A stretch of DNA of 64,000 nucleotides from Liquidambar formosana. Lineage: Eukaryota > Streptophyta > Magnoliopsida > Saxifragales > Altingiaceae. Positions 1-22,066 of this stretch are shown here, one piece after another; the stretch's first letter is position 1, and each line of letters begins with the position of its first letter. The translations under genes were made by a program, and so were the position numbers. Below the pieces are notes generated by a model, which was not told where the DNA came from, did no database searches, and saw only the letters and a list, made by a program, of their open reading frames with translations. Where the stretch lies: NCBI GenBank assembly GCA_039720395.1, contig CM077821.1, forward strand, positions 41,910,792-41,974,791. Reading direction: 5' to 3'.

Positions 1-939
1 TGAGGCCACCAATATCAACTATTTTATAAAAATATAAACAATCACAATGCCGGTGAAACATAAGAAACAAAACCCTGGACTGAGTGAGACCATAAATACA
101 ACATCCAGTTTAATGTAGATGGCCATAGAAAGAATGTAACCTGTATTGCTTTGCCGTCCCTCACCAGCCTCAAACGTATTTACAAAGCCCTACATTGAGA
201 GAGACGGGTGTTACCTGCTGAAGGCGTAGACCGAGACGGCGAACGGCGGCCGGCGAAGCGGAGGGCGGAGACCCTAATCGCGGGGACACGGGGGGCTAAT
301 CAGGTGTCAAATGTGGCGATGTTTTTACCTTTTTCATTATTAAAAAAAAAAAAATTATACTGAAAGCGCAAAAGCGCTATTAGCGACAGCAATTTTAAAA
401 GGGGCATTATCACAGCGCTTTCAATAGGAATTTTTTACTGGGTTTGAAAAAATACAGTTGAAAGAAACTTCATTTTTTATTTTAAAAAAAAAATAAGGAA
501 GTTTAAAATAATGTATGTATTAGGTAAAGAAACCAACCTTTTAGCCTAAAGATAATTGACGTGGCAAGTTCAATTTATATTATTTTTGTTTTAGTTAATT
601 CTATTCGTGCTACATGAGTTCTCTTTTTAAAAAAAACCTAATCAAGAAAGAATTTATCTTTATTTTTAATCTTTCTAATATCAATCAATGAGTGTCAACA
701 TTTTTCAATGAATTTAAATCTCATATAACTTGCTTAGTAATTTTAAATTATTATAAGATTTGTCAAGTCATTAACGGAACTATACAAATTAAGACAAATG
801 AATTGACTGGATAAGCTATTAATTTCTATTTAAATTCGTAGTTAATTATAGTATGAGAAAAACAAATCATATTTCAACTAAAAGATTTATTAATTCAAAC
901 TTATTTTTCTTTGGTATTGTGTGGGGGTTTTTTGTCACT
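1..939. other. left-edge intergenic DNA
   Basis: Mostly AT-rich sequence with A/T homopolymers and no supportable reading frame. The only distinctive part is the GC-rich patch at about 214-330, entered separately. Nothing else is recognised. Confidence 0.5.
214..330 (-). other. possible first (5' UTR) exon of a gene running off the left edge
   Basis: On the minus strand this short stretch is strikingly GC- and CpG-rich compared with the AT-rich flanks. It ends in CAGCAG followed by GTAACA, a plausible splice donor, at about 213. It contains no ATG. This composition and position suit a non-coding first exon of a gene whose coding part lies to the left of the window. The start is a guess and no protein similarity can be offered. 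Confidence 0.3.
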
Positions 940-1228
940 GCGCATTCTTATGCGTGAACTATTCTCCCCCCACTTGAAGGAATTGTTTGTTTGTCCCACA
1001 TCGGAATGTGGGCGCCTCCCACCCTGCTATATTAGCCTGAACTTGAGCGAAGGGTGTACCACTACTTCTTCAGCGACAAAAAACCCCCACACAAAAAGGC
1101 ACATTCTTACGCATGGACTATTCCCCCCCACTTGAAGGAATTGTTTGTTTATCCCACATCGGAATGTGGGAGCCTCCCACCCTGCTATATTAGCCTGAGC
1201 TTGAGCGAAGAGTGTACCACTATTTCTA
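940..1228 (+). repeat. tandem duplication with snRNA-type promoter motifs
   Basis: Two copies, offset by 158 bp, share the block running from the CACTTGAAGG motif (971 and 1129) to the GTGTACCACTA motif. Each contains RTCCCACATCG (993-1003 and 1151-1161), which matches the plant upstream sequence element of snRNA genes, then exactly 24 bp, then TATATTAG (1028 and 1186). That spacing is the one known for plant Pol III snRNA promoters. The USE-like motif is also half of a small hairpin (CCCACAT/ATGTGGG). No known snRNA, 7SL or MRP sequence follows, so transcription is only a possibility. Similar motifs also occur in plant LTRs. Confidence 0.5.
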
Positions 1229-1259
1229 GAGGTATCAATATCATTTTAACTCATTAAAA

Positions 1260-3030
1260 GATCTAAAATGTTATGTAAACGTTCTACTTGTTCTAAAGTT
1301 TGATTATTCAAGTTGGGCTTGAACTTGGTACAAGTGAAGCTAAGCTTTGAATTGCTTAAGCTTAGCTCGTTTAATAAATGATTAAACTTGAACGAGTTCT
1401 TATTAAAGTTGTTTGCTAGTTATTCAAGAATAACTTTGTTCATTTGCAACCCTTAGTTCTTAAAAAATTAAACACACAACCCCTTTTTCTTTTTGCTTTT
1501 GTTTTTTTTTTTTTTTTGGCAATCGATAGAATTTACTATTATCCTTAAACCCCCCCTAATATCAACAAGTGAGTATCAACGAAGCTTCTCCATTAGCTTA
1601 AAGCTAAGGTCGTTCACTCAACAAGTAAAGAAAATGATGTTAAATTATCATGCCATTCGTGTTTATGTGGCATTATGATTATTTCTTTTATTATTTTTTT
1701 TACTAGTTGCAACTTATGTGGCGTCATAAGGAAAAGAGGTAAATTTGTTATTTTACATGCTCTGTTACTTATAATACTACTCCATCGCACTTTAATTGAT
1801 AAAAATTTCCACTTTCAAAAAGTCCCAAAATGTTCATTCCACTTGAAAAGTCAAAGCAAATAATTGTTTATTTTCCCAAATTATCTCTTCCTATATTTAG
1901 AATTACAATTAGTTAAACCATAATACAAAAATAAATAAATAAGAGTATAAATTTGGAAAGTTAAAATAGGAGTAACATGACAATTTATTAAATATATCAC
2001 CTTAAAATATATGCTTAGTCAAAAATCAAAATAGCTCAAAATATTTGGGACAGAGGCAGTACTAATTATGGGAGAATAAGCGTGCATAATTGCATATGTC
2101 AAGACCTTGGGGAATGTAGTTGCATTTTTTAATTGTGAATTGACAAACCTCCAAGCAATTTTACATAAAATTCACATTTCACTAATCTCACTATTAGATT
2201 AGATACACTTTCCATGTAGGTCACATTTATCAAATAACAATTGGCTCTTGATTAACAAGTTTATATTTTCTTTTTTATAAATAAAATAATATTCTAGAGC
2301 TCTTCATGGATTAGGTAGCACCTAATTTCTAATCAACCTAATTCTTAGTGAGCATGATGGACACGCTTAGAAACATAATTCAAGTGGACTTAACAAAATT
2401 TAAATCATACAAAAATTATCAGTGGGTTTGAGAATAAAAAGTTTTTAAAAAAGGTAATAAGTTGATCCTACCTCATGTAAAAACATTCACCTGTGTATTT
2501 TGTATGCAAGGATATAGATTGGGTAAGGCTGTATGTTATGTCCCTTGAACCTAAGCCGTTAAATCTCCCAAGATCGAAGTTTTTAACCCAGCTCTTTTGG
2601 ACACTGTTGGATCTATGCAAGATCCAATAACTTATCGATCATGTAAAAACTTAAACAGGATCCAACAACATATGATTACTTTCACCTATACACTTTTGAT
2701 ACATGCATAAAATGATAAAAACGGATGGCAAAAGATGAGTGAAATAGCATTTTCCATCATATAAAAAAATTTATACAAAAGTTGTCTCCCTTACCTAACC
2801 CAAAAAAGAAAAAAATGTATTTGCTGTCTTTCCTAATCATGACCCATACATGTATTTGCACAAATTAAGTACCATAAGATGCATCGAAACATACTGTGTA
2901 CAACAATATATACAAGGCTCTACCTGTTAGATGTTGCACAGTATTCCTATCATATAAATAAATAAATCAAAAACATATTTCTTTAAAGAAAAATTAATAA
3001 AGCAGCAGCATAATTTGTTCAAAACCCAAC
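1260..3030. other. AT-rich intergenic DNA
   Basis: No gene, tRNA or clear transposon end was recognised. There are short A/T runs and a small inverted repeat around 2605-2665 (GTTGGATC versus GATCCAAC arms). Confidence 0.5.
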
Positions 3031-3035
3031 CACCC

Positions 3036-3036
<1 letters not shown>

Positions 3037-3070
<34 letters not shown>
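3037..3070. repeat. C34 mononucleotide tract
   Basis: An uninterrupted run of 34 C on the plus strand (G on the minus strand), about 300 bp beyond the stop codon of the BAH1-like gene. Apparent reading frames across it are low-complexity artefacts. Confidence 0.9.
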
Positions 3071-3368
3071 ACCACCCCCAAAGACCAAAAACAATGATAA
3101 GAATAAATTAATCAATAGTCCTCCTAATTAGATTCTTAATACCCACATCACCCATAGACAATTCTACTAGAATATACAAATGTTAGTAGTACCCACAAAA
3201 CTATCTTCTCAGGAGAAACCACACTCCTTTCATTCCATCATGTTATTTTTTTTCTATGAAACAAAAGTGACCCAACATTCTCCAAGCAACCACTAAGCCC
3301 ACTGCCGTTGTTTGTGAGTACTACAAGAAATATTCAAATCTTTAGCGGCTAACAAAGAGGAACTCATA

Positions 3369-4228
3369 TCAAAACCCAATTGCAAGCTTAGTTTGCATAT
3401 CCCAATAATCCTTAGACTGCTTCACCATTTCAGCACGCTCAGCAAGTTGTCTCTCCTTCCAATATTGCTTGCATCTGAAAATTTTTCATAAGTCAGAAGT
3501 GATAAATCTTCATATAAGAAAAGAAACAGGAAGCGGGTTGTCTCCAATAACTCTTTCACCTCTTTTTCAAGAGCAAATCTAGTTCTAACATGTGCACTGA
3601 ATTAGCATAAACTCCAACCTGCATAAGAAAAGAAAATAGTAAAGATAAGTGAAATGACTTAGAAAATGTCATTTTTTTTATAATATGCAAAAAACAATAT
3701 AAACCATAGATGGTAAACCTCCTTCAAAACTCTGGAGAGAAAGCTCAACTCGTTGGAAGGAATGTTCAAAAAGTGATTGATGCATTGCTTGGCCATAACC
3801 TTTCGTGTCAGTTTAGTTTCCGATCAATTTAGGTCAATTCTAATGAGTCAGTTCTAATCATTTTTTCTGGTTTAATTTCATGTGGTCTATTACTTCAATC
3901 TTAATGCAACCTTTAGCTACTTTCTGTCATTGAATTAGTGAAAATCAGTTGAAAAGTGTAGACTGGCAAAGTACTCGCTGATTAAGGTGGCACAGAACGT
4001 CAAAGTTTCGCTCGTTTCTTTATTATTTATTTAATACAGATAAAAAATAGACCCTACCAATTTCATAGAAATTGTAGTAATGTTTTTCACTTTAGGTGAT
4101 CATTGTCAATTCTCGTACAACAACAATTTATGCTATGGATCATGCACCTGCCTACAAGTATCAGTAACCAGCTTTTCTTTTCTAATTATAATCTCAAATT
4201 TTAAATTTAAAAAACAAACAACAACAAC

Positions 4229-4260
<32 letters not shown>

Positions 4261-6322
4261 AGAGAGAGAAGAAGAAGAAGATACGAAATGGTGTTCTTGA
4301 AAATCAGCAACAATTCTCTCTAAGTTCTTTCAATGCTAAATACAAACCTCTCTGCAAATAGGACACTTTGACTCCGGACTTGCAGCCTTTAGGCCTTGGA
4401 AGAGCTTCACAGAAGCAGCTGAGCAAGCACATGATTTGCAGAAAAGATGACCACAACCCAAAGCGTATGGATTGAAAACAGTCTCCTGTGAGATCACAAC
4501 CAAATTAAAGTAAGAGAACAACCGTATACAAAATCTCATACTTCTTCCCTCTCAAATTCAATCAAAATTAAACTCTTACTAGGCAAATGGCACAAGTTAA
4601 ATCATATTCGAGCTTCACATAATCTGGAAGCATCAATGACATTACAGGCTGCGTTGAATTGAACTCGCAGGAAAATTTACTGAAAAACTCATCGGACTCT
4701 CCAGCATCTGATCCATTGAAATTCAAATAAAAAGCTCCCAGTTCTATGAGCCAAGGTGATTGCAAAAGCTCTATATGTTCAGCCCGCATCTTAGATTTAA
4801 AATTCATACCAGTTACAGAGCTATGTATCTACAAGAAAGATAAAGAAATGCTGTCAACCCTTGCTCAACATAGACAATAATGAACCGAATATATAACATA
4901 ATTAATGGATTTGGACTCACTAGGTACATACTTTATCATATTTTTTAAGGATTTTCCGAATCGCAATTGCATTCATTGTAACATATTCAAGCAACATCCG
5001 GCCTTCTTGTACCATGGCTTGTTGATCATTTGTGAAACATTGACGCAAGCGCAACACATATCTTTGCATTCCACTAGCAACATGAAGATGGAGGAGGTTT
5101 CTTACTCTTGAACTAAAGCATCCAGCTATGTCTGAAGCCTCCTTCATCAATTCAGAAAAGAACCTCTCATCACACACTACATACACAAAACTTCATCAGT
5201 AAGGACTACTGCTACCTGAAGTAGTCAAACAAAAGAATTTTAATGACATACAAAAAAATTGTTGCATAATAAAATGATATCCCACTAAAAACTCATATAA
5301 TGAATCTTCAACGAAGTCCATAAATTGGGTAAGAACCACCCAATTGTGGGTCACATTATTCAAGTCATTAGCCATGTTTAATCGAGATTCATACTTTATG
5401 TTTTAGGACACAATGACAAAGTTGTATGGGAATGGCTCACTGAATATTTTGGTACCTGATCATTAGTAAGCCAACAAACAGGGAAGTGGGCGTTAGAAGC
5501 TGTCCTAGTCTCTTCAACCACATATCCATGTAAATTCGAAGCTCTAGACAAAGTAAATCCTGTTCTCTTCTTTTCTTTTTCTTTTTCTTTTTTCCTTTTT
5601 ACTCATTTTCATTAATAGTCTCTTTCAGTTGTATTTAGTCTTCTATAACATGCAAAATTCTCAACATCAACTTCAAAAGAATATTCCTTGCAGGTTAGAG
5701 AGTATTCTCTGATACTTTCCATTTTAAAAAGTGAAAAATCAACTTGTGGAACTTGGCAAATCCGAAAATATATAAACTACCATGGCAAATATTCTACAAA
5801 GGGAGCCAACCCATTCCAAAATTTAATAATTAACAGATGCATTTTCCCCTTAATTAGTTAGTTCGAGATTACATTTATAGTCTTCATGTTAATATACTTC
5901 CAAAACCAATAAAAGAGGTCATTCAATTCAAAATTTCTAGCTTGACATTGCTTCATAAATATTATCTACGCACCCATTATTAGTTAATTTATTGCTCATC
6001 ACACAACAACCTTAGAAAAAACCCAACAAAAAATAAATTACAAGAGAAATCAAGGATAGTCATTTCCATACACTATGGTTGCCAAAAAAAAATGATAATC
6101 ATAACGGTACTTACATGGGCAAGATTCACATTGACAAAACTGAGACAATGAGTTATTCTCTTTATCTTCGTTATCACTACCGCAAGAATCATGTAGTGTC
6201 TTACAAGTCTGGCATTTCTTCAAAACTTTCTTAAGTTGCTTATATTCTACGTGAGAACATTTACCCAAAAACGACTCCTGATCTCCACGCAAATACTCCA
6301 TAAAAGCCTCTCCAAACTTCAT
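3369..6322 (-). CDS. BAH1: SPX-RING E3 ubiquitin-protein ligase, BAH1/NLA-like
   Basis: Six exons on the minus strand: 6322-6115, 5176-4932, 4828-4580, 4485-4348, 3618-3560, 3474-3369. Each junction has GT-AG and the phases agree, giving 1005 nt (334 aa), the usual length. The SPX domain (residues 1 to about 165) opens with MKFGEAFMEYL, has the Cys-rich QFCQCESCP segment at the exon 1/2 join, and includes the basic KILKKYDK (144-151). A C3HC4 RING follows: C230, C233, C245, H247, C250, C253, C275, C278. The tail (EYW/QYWKER, AERAEMVKQSK) is typical of the family. Known relatives ubiquitinate phosphate or nitrate transporters at the plasma membrane, sensing inositol pyrophosphates through SPX, and restrain nutrient uptake and salicylic-acid defence. 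No frame break is visible. I found no miR827-like site in the 5' leader. Orthology within the BAH1 and BAH1-like pair is not settled. Confidence 0.93.
4205..4280 (+). repeat. simple-sequence tract (AAC)n-(A)n-(GA)n-(GAA)n
   Basis: Compound microsatellite in intron 4 of the BAH1-like gene: an AAC stretch, a run of about 33 A, then GA and GAA repeats. In the gene's sense this is a CT/T-rich tract in the intron. Confidence 0.85.
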
Positions 6323-7100
6323 CTTCCCAGGAACAGAATAATATAGCTTTCAAAACCCTAGAAGGTCAAAAAAGTAAATAAAATAAGATAAATCTCGATT
6401 AAACAAGCTTCCTAGCAGTAATCCAAAATCCATCAAAAATGTAGAAAATCCAGACCCTAGAAAACAACAGAACTCAAATCAAACAACCAAGAAAAAAATT
6501 GAAAAATCCCAATTGTTTGAGCACAACGATCCATTTGGTTGCCGAGAAAACGTAAGAAAGATTATTCATGATTATGGGGTTCCAGAAAATGTTTGAGCCT
6601 GTACAATTACAAAAACGAGAAGAAAGATGAAATTCAAAAATTCAATTTCCTCTTACTTTTACTTTTCCTCGGTTTTCTCAGCAACCAAAAGGGGCGTAAA
6701 GGAAGTAAGATTCGAGCTGGTTATTAAACAAACGGAGATCAAAAGACGATTTATGAGGGAGAAAGGGAAGATTTACCAGTTGGAAACCCTAGAAGGGAGA
6801 ATTGAAGGGTTGAAAGTTGAAACCCTAGATTGGCAGATGAGAGACTGGAGCAACATGAAACCAAGTAGACAATCAAGTATAGGATTTAAAAGGGCAGAAG
6901 TGGTCACTGTTTGAACCGGAACAAACCCGAGCCTTTTTCGGCAATCTCCCTGCCAGCGCAAGCTTCGAAGACAGCCAAGTAGACAACCAACTAACCAAGT
7001 ATAGGATTTAAAAGGGCGGAAGTGGTCACTGTTTGAACCGGAACAAACCCGCGCCTTTTAGGCAATCTCCCCGCCAGCGCAAGCTTTGAAGACGGATGAT
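6323..7100 (-). promoter_or_regulatory. 5' leader and putative promoter of the BAH1-like gene
   Basis: Sequence upstream of the ATG at 6322. It holds a direct duplication: 6876-6972 and 6999-7093 (period 123, only a few differences). On the gene strand each copy carries a TTTTAAAT TATA-like motif in the AGTATAGGATTTAAAAGGGC block. The core promoter may therefore be present twice. The transcription start is not determined. The base before the ATG (AAG) could also be a splice acceptor of a leader intron. Confidence 0.45.
6876..7093. repeat. two-copy direct repeat of about 96 bp
   Basis: Copies 6876-6972 and 6999-7093 share AGTATAGGATTTAAAAGGGC at the left and CAGCGCAAGCTT..GAAGAC at the right, with a handful of substitutions and one or two single-base gaps. 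They lie just upstream of the BAH1-like gene. Confidence 0.9.
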
Positions 7101-7367
7101 CTGCATGCGGTGCACGTGTCATAGTTTCCTGGCGAGGGTATGTTTGTTTGACTGGAATTGGGAGAATCCAAATAAGAATGAAATGGAATTTCAATGATTC
7201 CCTCCGTTCCGCCGTACATGAATGAAACTCAAATATATTCCATGTCTTAATTCTTAAATAATTTTTTAATATTACAAAATAATAATTAAATTATTTCTTT
7301 GAACTATACCAAATAATTAAGAAATAATACGAAATAATATATTTTTCATATTAAGTTAAAGGGTTAG

Positions 7368-7763
7368 GTTATTGCTACCACATAAAGTATTTTAAACTCC
7401 GTACTTAGTTTACATATTTTAAGGTTTTATGAAAAATATAACAAATTTTTACGAAAACTAATCACGTAATCTACTAGAAAACATCATTCTGACAATTTTA
7501 TAGAAAAAAGTTTTTCAAAATCTAGTCATTTAAATAAACTTTTTTACTATTTTTCATGGAAAATGAAATAGAGATTGTAAATGATCAAAAAAGTCCGCTT
7601 AAATGATAGATTTTGAAAAAACCTTATTCTACAAAATTGTTCAAAATAATGTTTTATAGTGAACTACGTGATTAGTTCTTATAAAAACCTTTTAAGTTTT
7701 TCATAAAACCTTAAAAAGAATAAATTAAGGAGGATTTAGAATACTTTATATGGTGGCAATAAC
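7368..7763. mobile_element. foldback element (MITE) with arms of about 170 bp
   Basis: Nearly the entire 396 bp folds back on itself. The left arm starts GTTATTGCTACCACATAAAG, the right arm ends (reverse complement) GTTATTGCCACCATATAAAG, and the arms remain similar through AAGGTTTTATGAAAAA and CTAATCACGTA motifs. No coding capacity. The target duplication is not clear. Confidence 0.8.
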
Positions 7764-7869
7764 TTCCAAGTTAAATTGTCATTGCTTTTTTACTAATAAA
7801 CTTTTCAGTAGGTCATTTTTCTTCCAAATTATTTTCGATATTTCTCTGAAAAACTCCCAATTAACAAAA

Positions 7870-8050
7870 TATTTCTATAATGAGTTAACCCGAATCGGAA
7901 ATTGTCACCGATGAAAGTAACTGAAGGTGGGTGACACACAAATATGGATGTTATTGTGTCAATGCACTTCCATGTGCTCGAATCTAAAATCTCCACTCCA
8001 AAAAGTGAAGAGCACTAACCATTAGGCCAAGAGGCCTTGGTGCTTAAGCT
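7870..8050 (-). mobile_element. possible tRNA-derived SINE fragment
   Basis: Minus strand contains TGGCCTAATGGTTAGTGC (good Pol III A box) followed about 40 bp later by AGATTCGAGC (weak B box). The tRNA fold is not preserved, so this is not a tRNA gene. The ends were not resolved. Confidence 0.4.
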
Positions 8051-8257
8051 TCCGATTAATACGTTAAGAGACAGTTGAGGAATAACGAGCAGACAGAAGG
8101 TGTGTTTGGTGGGGGTGGGGGGTGGGACTATGAGTCTTGGTGGAACTGCTTTCAACATGCTAGGCCTAGCCAATGATACCGAGGTTTTGCAGAGCTGACA
8201 GAGTGAAGATTAAGAGCTGTCAAGCTGGCAATGTTCTCTATTCAGTTTCTTTGTCGA

Positions 8258-8446
8258 TCACTCAAAATGGCCTGAGTACTCAACCTTCTGAACCACAATG
8301 CCGACCTGATGAGTGAATGACCAATAGGCCATTGCCTTATTCTGCAAATTTGGTCCCAGGAAATGAAAGTGGCTGGATCTTACAGCATCCCAGGCTGCAT
8401 TCATCACCAGAGCTTCTTTCGTTCTTGCTCTTCGGCTACTTCGCAC
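8258..8446 (-). other. unrecognised short open frame, possible exon remnant
   Basis: A 62-codon minus-strand frame of ordinary, non-repetitive amino-acid composition (includes LGPNLQNKAMAYWSF). A splice-acceptor-like TTAAG lies upstream. I do not recognise it, and there are no neighbouring exons. It could be a gene or transposon fragment or chance. Confidence 0.2.
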
Positions 8447-8542
8447 CTTAAGGTTCCCTGGGTGTGGATTTCATCTGTGACATTTAACAATACACACTGT
8501 TTATACCGGAAATTATTTTTCTCCAGAGTTTTTGGGAGACTA

Positions 8543-8964
8543 AGGCACCATTTGGTTGCACTTTTTAAAAGATTTTTTTTTAAATAGAAAAAATCATTTT
8601 TACTTTCCTACTTTTTGCTTTTAAATAGAAGCAACAAAAGCAAAAACGCAGTTTGGTAAAATTGATTTAAACAGTGATCCTTTGGATTTAATGGGAAACT
8701 ATACCAAATCATCTTTACCCAAATGGAAGCCTAGCACAACCTCTCTCGATTGTGAATTTTTCAAGTTAAGTTCAAACTCATCCGAAAGATAAAAATGACT
8801 TTAGAAGCAAATTTTCATTACTTCCGCTTAAAATCAAATGTTTTGCTTTTTGCTTTCTAGAAGTCCTTTTTAGTTCCTCTAACCAAACAGTGTTTTTTTC
8901 TTTTACAACTTTTGGCTTTCAAAAGCAAAAAAGATCTTAAAATAAGTGCAACCAAATGGTGCCT
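8543..8964. mobile_element. hAT-like MITE, family A, copy 1
   Basis: 422 bp with perfect 19-bp terminal inverted repeats, AGGCACCATTTGGTTGCAC. AGACT occurs at both flanks, in a slightly shifted register, suggesting an eroded target duplication. The interior matches the copy at 53237-53644 in opposite orientation (for example CAACCTCTCTCGAT here versus ATCGAGAGAGGTTG there). Non-coding. Confidence 0.85.
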
Positions 8965-9249
8965 AAGACTTCAAGGGGTCTGAACATTTCACCACAGCAA
9001 TAAAAAAAATATAGAAACTATTTTAGTATTTTTATAGAATATATTATATTGATAAAATCTAGCTCTTCAAATTAAATCAGTATTGGTTGTCCACAGCTAA
9101 TTATATGCTTTTGCATTTATCTTTCGATAGAATCTGAAAATAAAAAATCAGCGATGCATTTAAATAAGTCATGAAACCTGCTCAGATGGTACAACAGAAA
9201 GCGAAGAACAAATTGGAGGCAGCTGAAACCATTTCTCATGCTATATAGT

Positions 9250-20664
<11,415 letters not shown>

Positions 20665-20842
20665 TTCTCCCGAAATGGTGAACAGGACACTTCCTCGCTG
20701 GCGACTGAAGACAGTAGAGAGTCAAGTTTAAGGAGTATCATAAGAAGGCCGCCTTCTTGACTCTTGTTGGACGCGTGGGTTAGGGTTTCGGACTTGTGGC
20801 CCGGCGTTTGGTAGAAATTGACATGTTCCAAGATTTTGGCTG

Positions 20843-22033
20843 CGTTGGCCCGAGTGCGGATTCAGTGCCGAGGTGTTAAATCTCGTCACCGTGCCAAGGT
20901 GGTAAGAGATCACACCACGTGGAAGCGTCGACCATCCGACGGTTGAAAGCAGAGCACTTAACAAAATGACGCAAGGCCTACTCGTTTTGATCCAAGAAGA
21001 AAACGTTAACGGCGTTCTCACTAGTCAGTACCCTCATTGCATTTTTCCGGCCAGCACACCACCCCAACCTCGTCAACTCTATTTTTTCGGACCATTGATT
21101 CATCAACAGAAAAAAATAATAATAATAATAATAAATGAACAAAACAAAACGTTCAAGATCTAGACACTATTACATACAACAAGCTTGAAAAATAAAACAA
21201 AAAAAAAAAAAAAGGGACTGAAATTTGAACCCACGAGGTCGACATTAAAGTTCATCCACGGCAACAACTTCCATGGCCATGCCTGTCAAGATTGACTCCC
21301 ATATTTTATTTTTAATTTGCCTATGCTCAAAGGCCAAAACGCACAACAGCCACCGTAGTCCTGCTCTTAATTTGGGTTTGGATAACTCTCAAAACCCATA
21401 TCACCTCACTTTTGTGCCCCAAACATACCTCTATCATCGTCGCCATTGTCTAAGACTTCGCCGGACGAATCTAATTAGTGATTTAGCGACATCTTTTCTC
21501 CGTCCGACAAAGTCTTTCGTCCAGATCTGAAGCCTTGGCGAATCTAATCGATGGTTTTGCTACCATAGTCGAGTGGATTCGCAGCTGTTCGCCATAGCTA
21601 CTATGGGTTCTTCGTCAGTGGAGACGAGAATGCATTCTGGGGTTTTCACACCAAATTCAAAAAAATGGAATCCTAAATCTAAGAATAAAAAATAAACAAG
21701 GAGAAAAATAAAAATTTAAGGCGCCACAAGTTGGAGATTGAGAGCTTCAAGCAGGAAAATGGGTAACTCACCGAAGGGGAAAGGATTTAGGATAAACTTT
21801 TGGGTTCAGAGATGCAAAATGGCATTGCTCAAAATGGACGGATTTGAAAATGGCATTCTCTGCGGTTAACGTGTGTTTTAGAGCACAAAACAATGGGCCT
21901 TGCGTCGTTTCACAAAACTCAGCAGCCTTAGCCGTCTGATGGCAACCTCGTCGACAGTGTCACGATCCTACACTACTTTGGCACAGTGCCGACATTTAGC
22001 ACCTCGGCACTAAATCCGCACTCAGTTGGCCGA
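20843..22033. mobile_element. terminal-inverted-repeat element upstream of the aminotransferase gene
   Basis: Arms of roughly 105-125 bp, 20843-20946 and 21908-22033, are inverted copies sharing GAGTGCGGATT, AGTGCCGAGGTG, TAAAT, GTGCCAA, CGTCGA and CATCNGACGG motifs. The 1.19-kb span begins about 180 bp upstream of the aminotransferase ATG. Internal sequence has no recognisable protein. The superfamily is not assigned; long arms suggest a Mutator-like or foldback type. Confidence 0.7.
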
Positions 22034-22066
22034 TCACTTGATTCCATTCCCATACGTTATTCTAAG

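Noticed and set aside
3037..3115. Glycine-rich minus-strand protein across the C34 tract
   Set aside because: It is a homopolymer translation without homology or splice context.
4080..4361. Plus-strand lysine-rich open frame
   Set aside because: It runs across a poly(A)/GA/GAA microsatellite and antisense to the RING exon of the BAH1-like gene.
6323..6870. miR827 target site in the BAH1/NLA-like 5' leader
   Set aside because: I looked for the expected complementary site on the minus strand and found none; the site is known mainly from Brassicaceae-type NLA genes.
7980..8045. tRNA gene on the minus strand
   Set aside because: The A box is good but the B box is weak and there is no cloverleaf; kept only as a possible SINE fragment.
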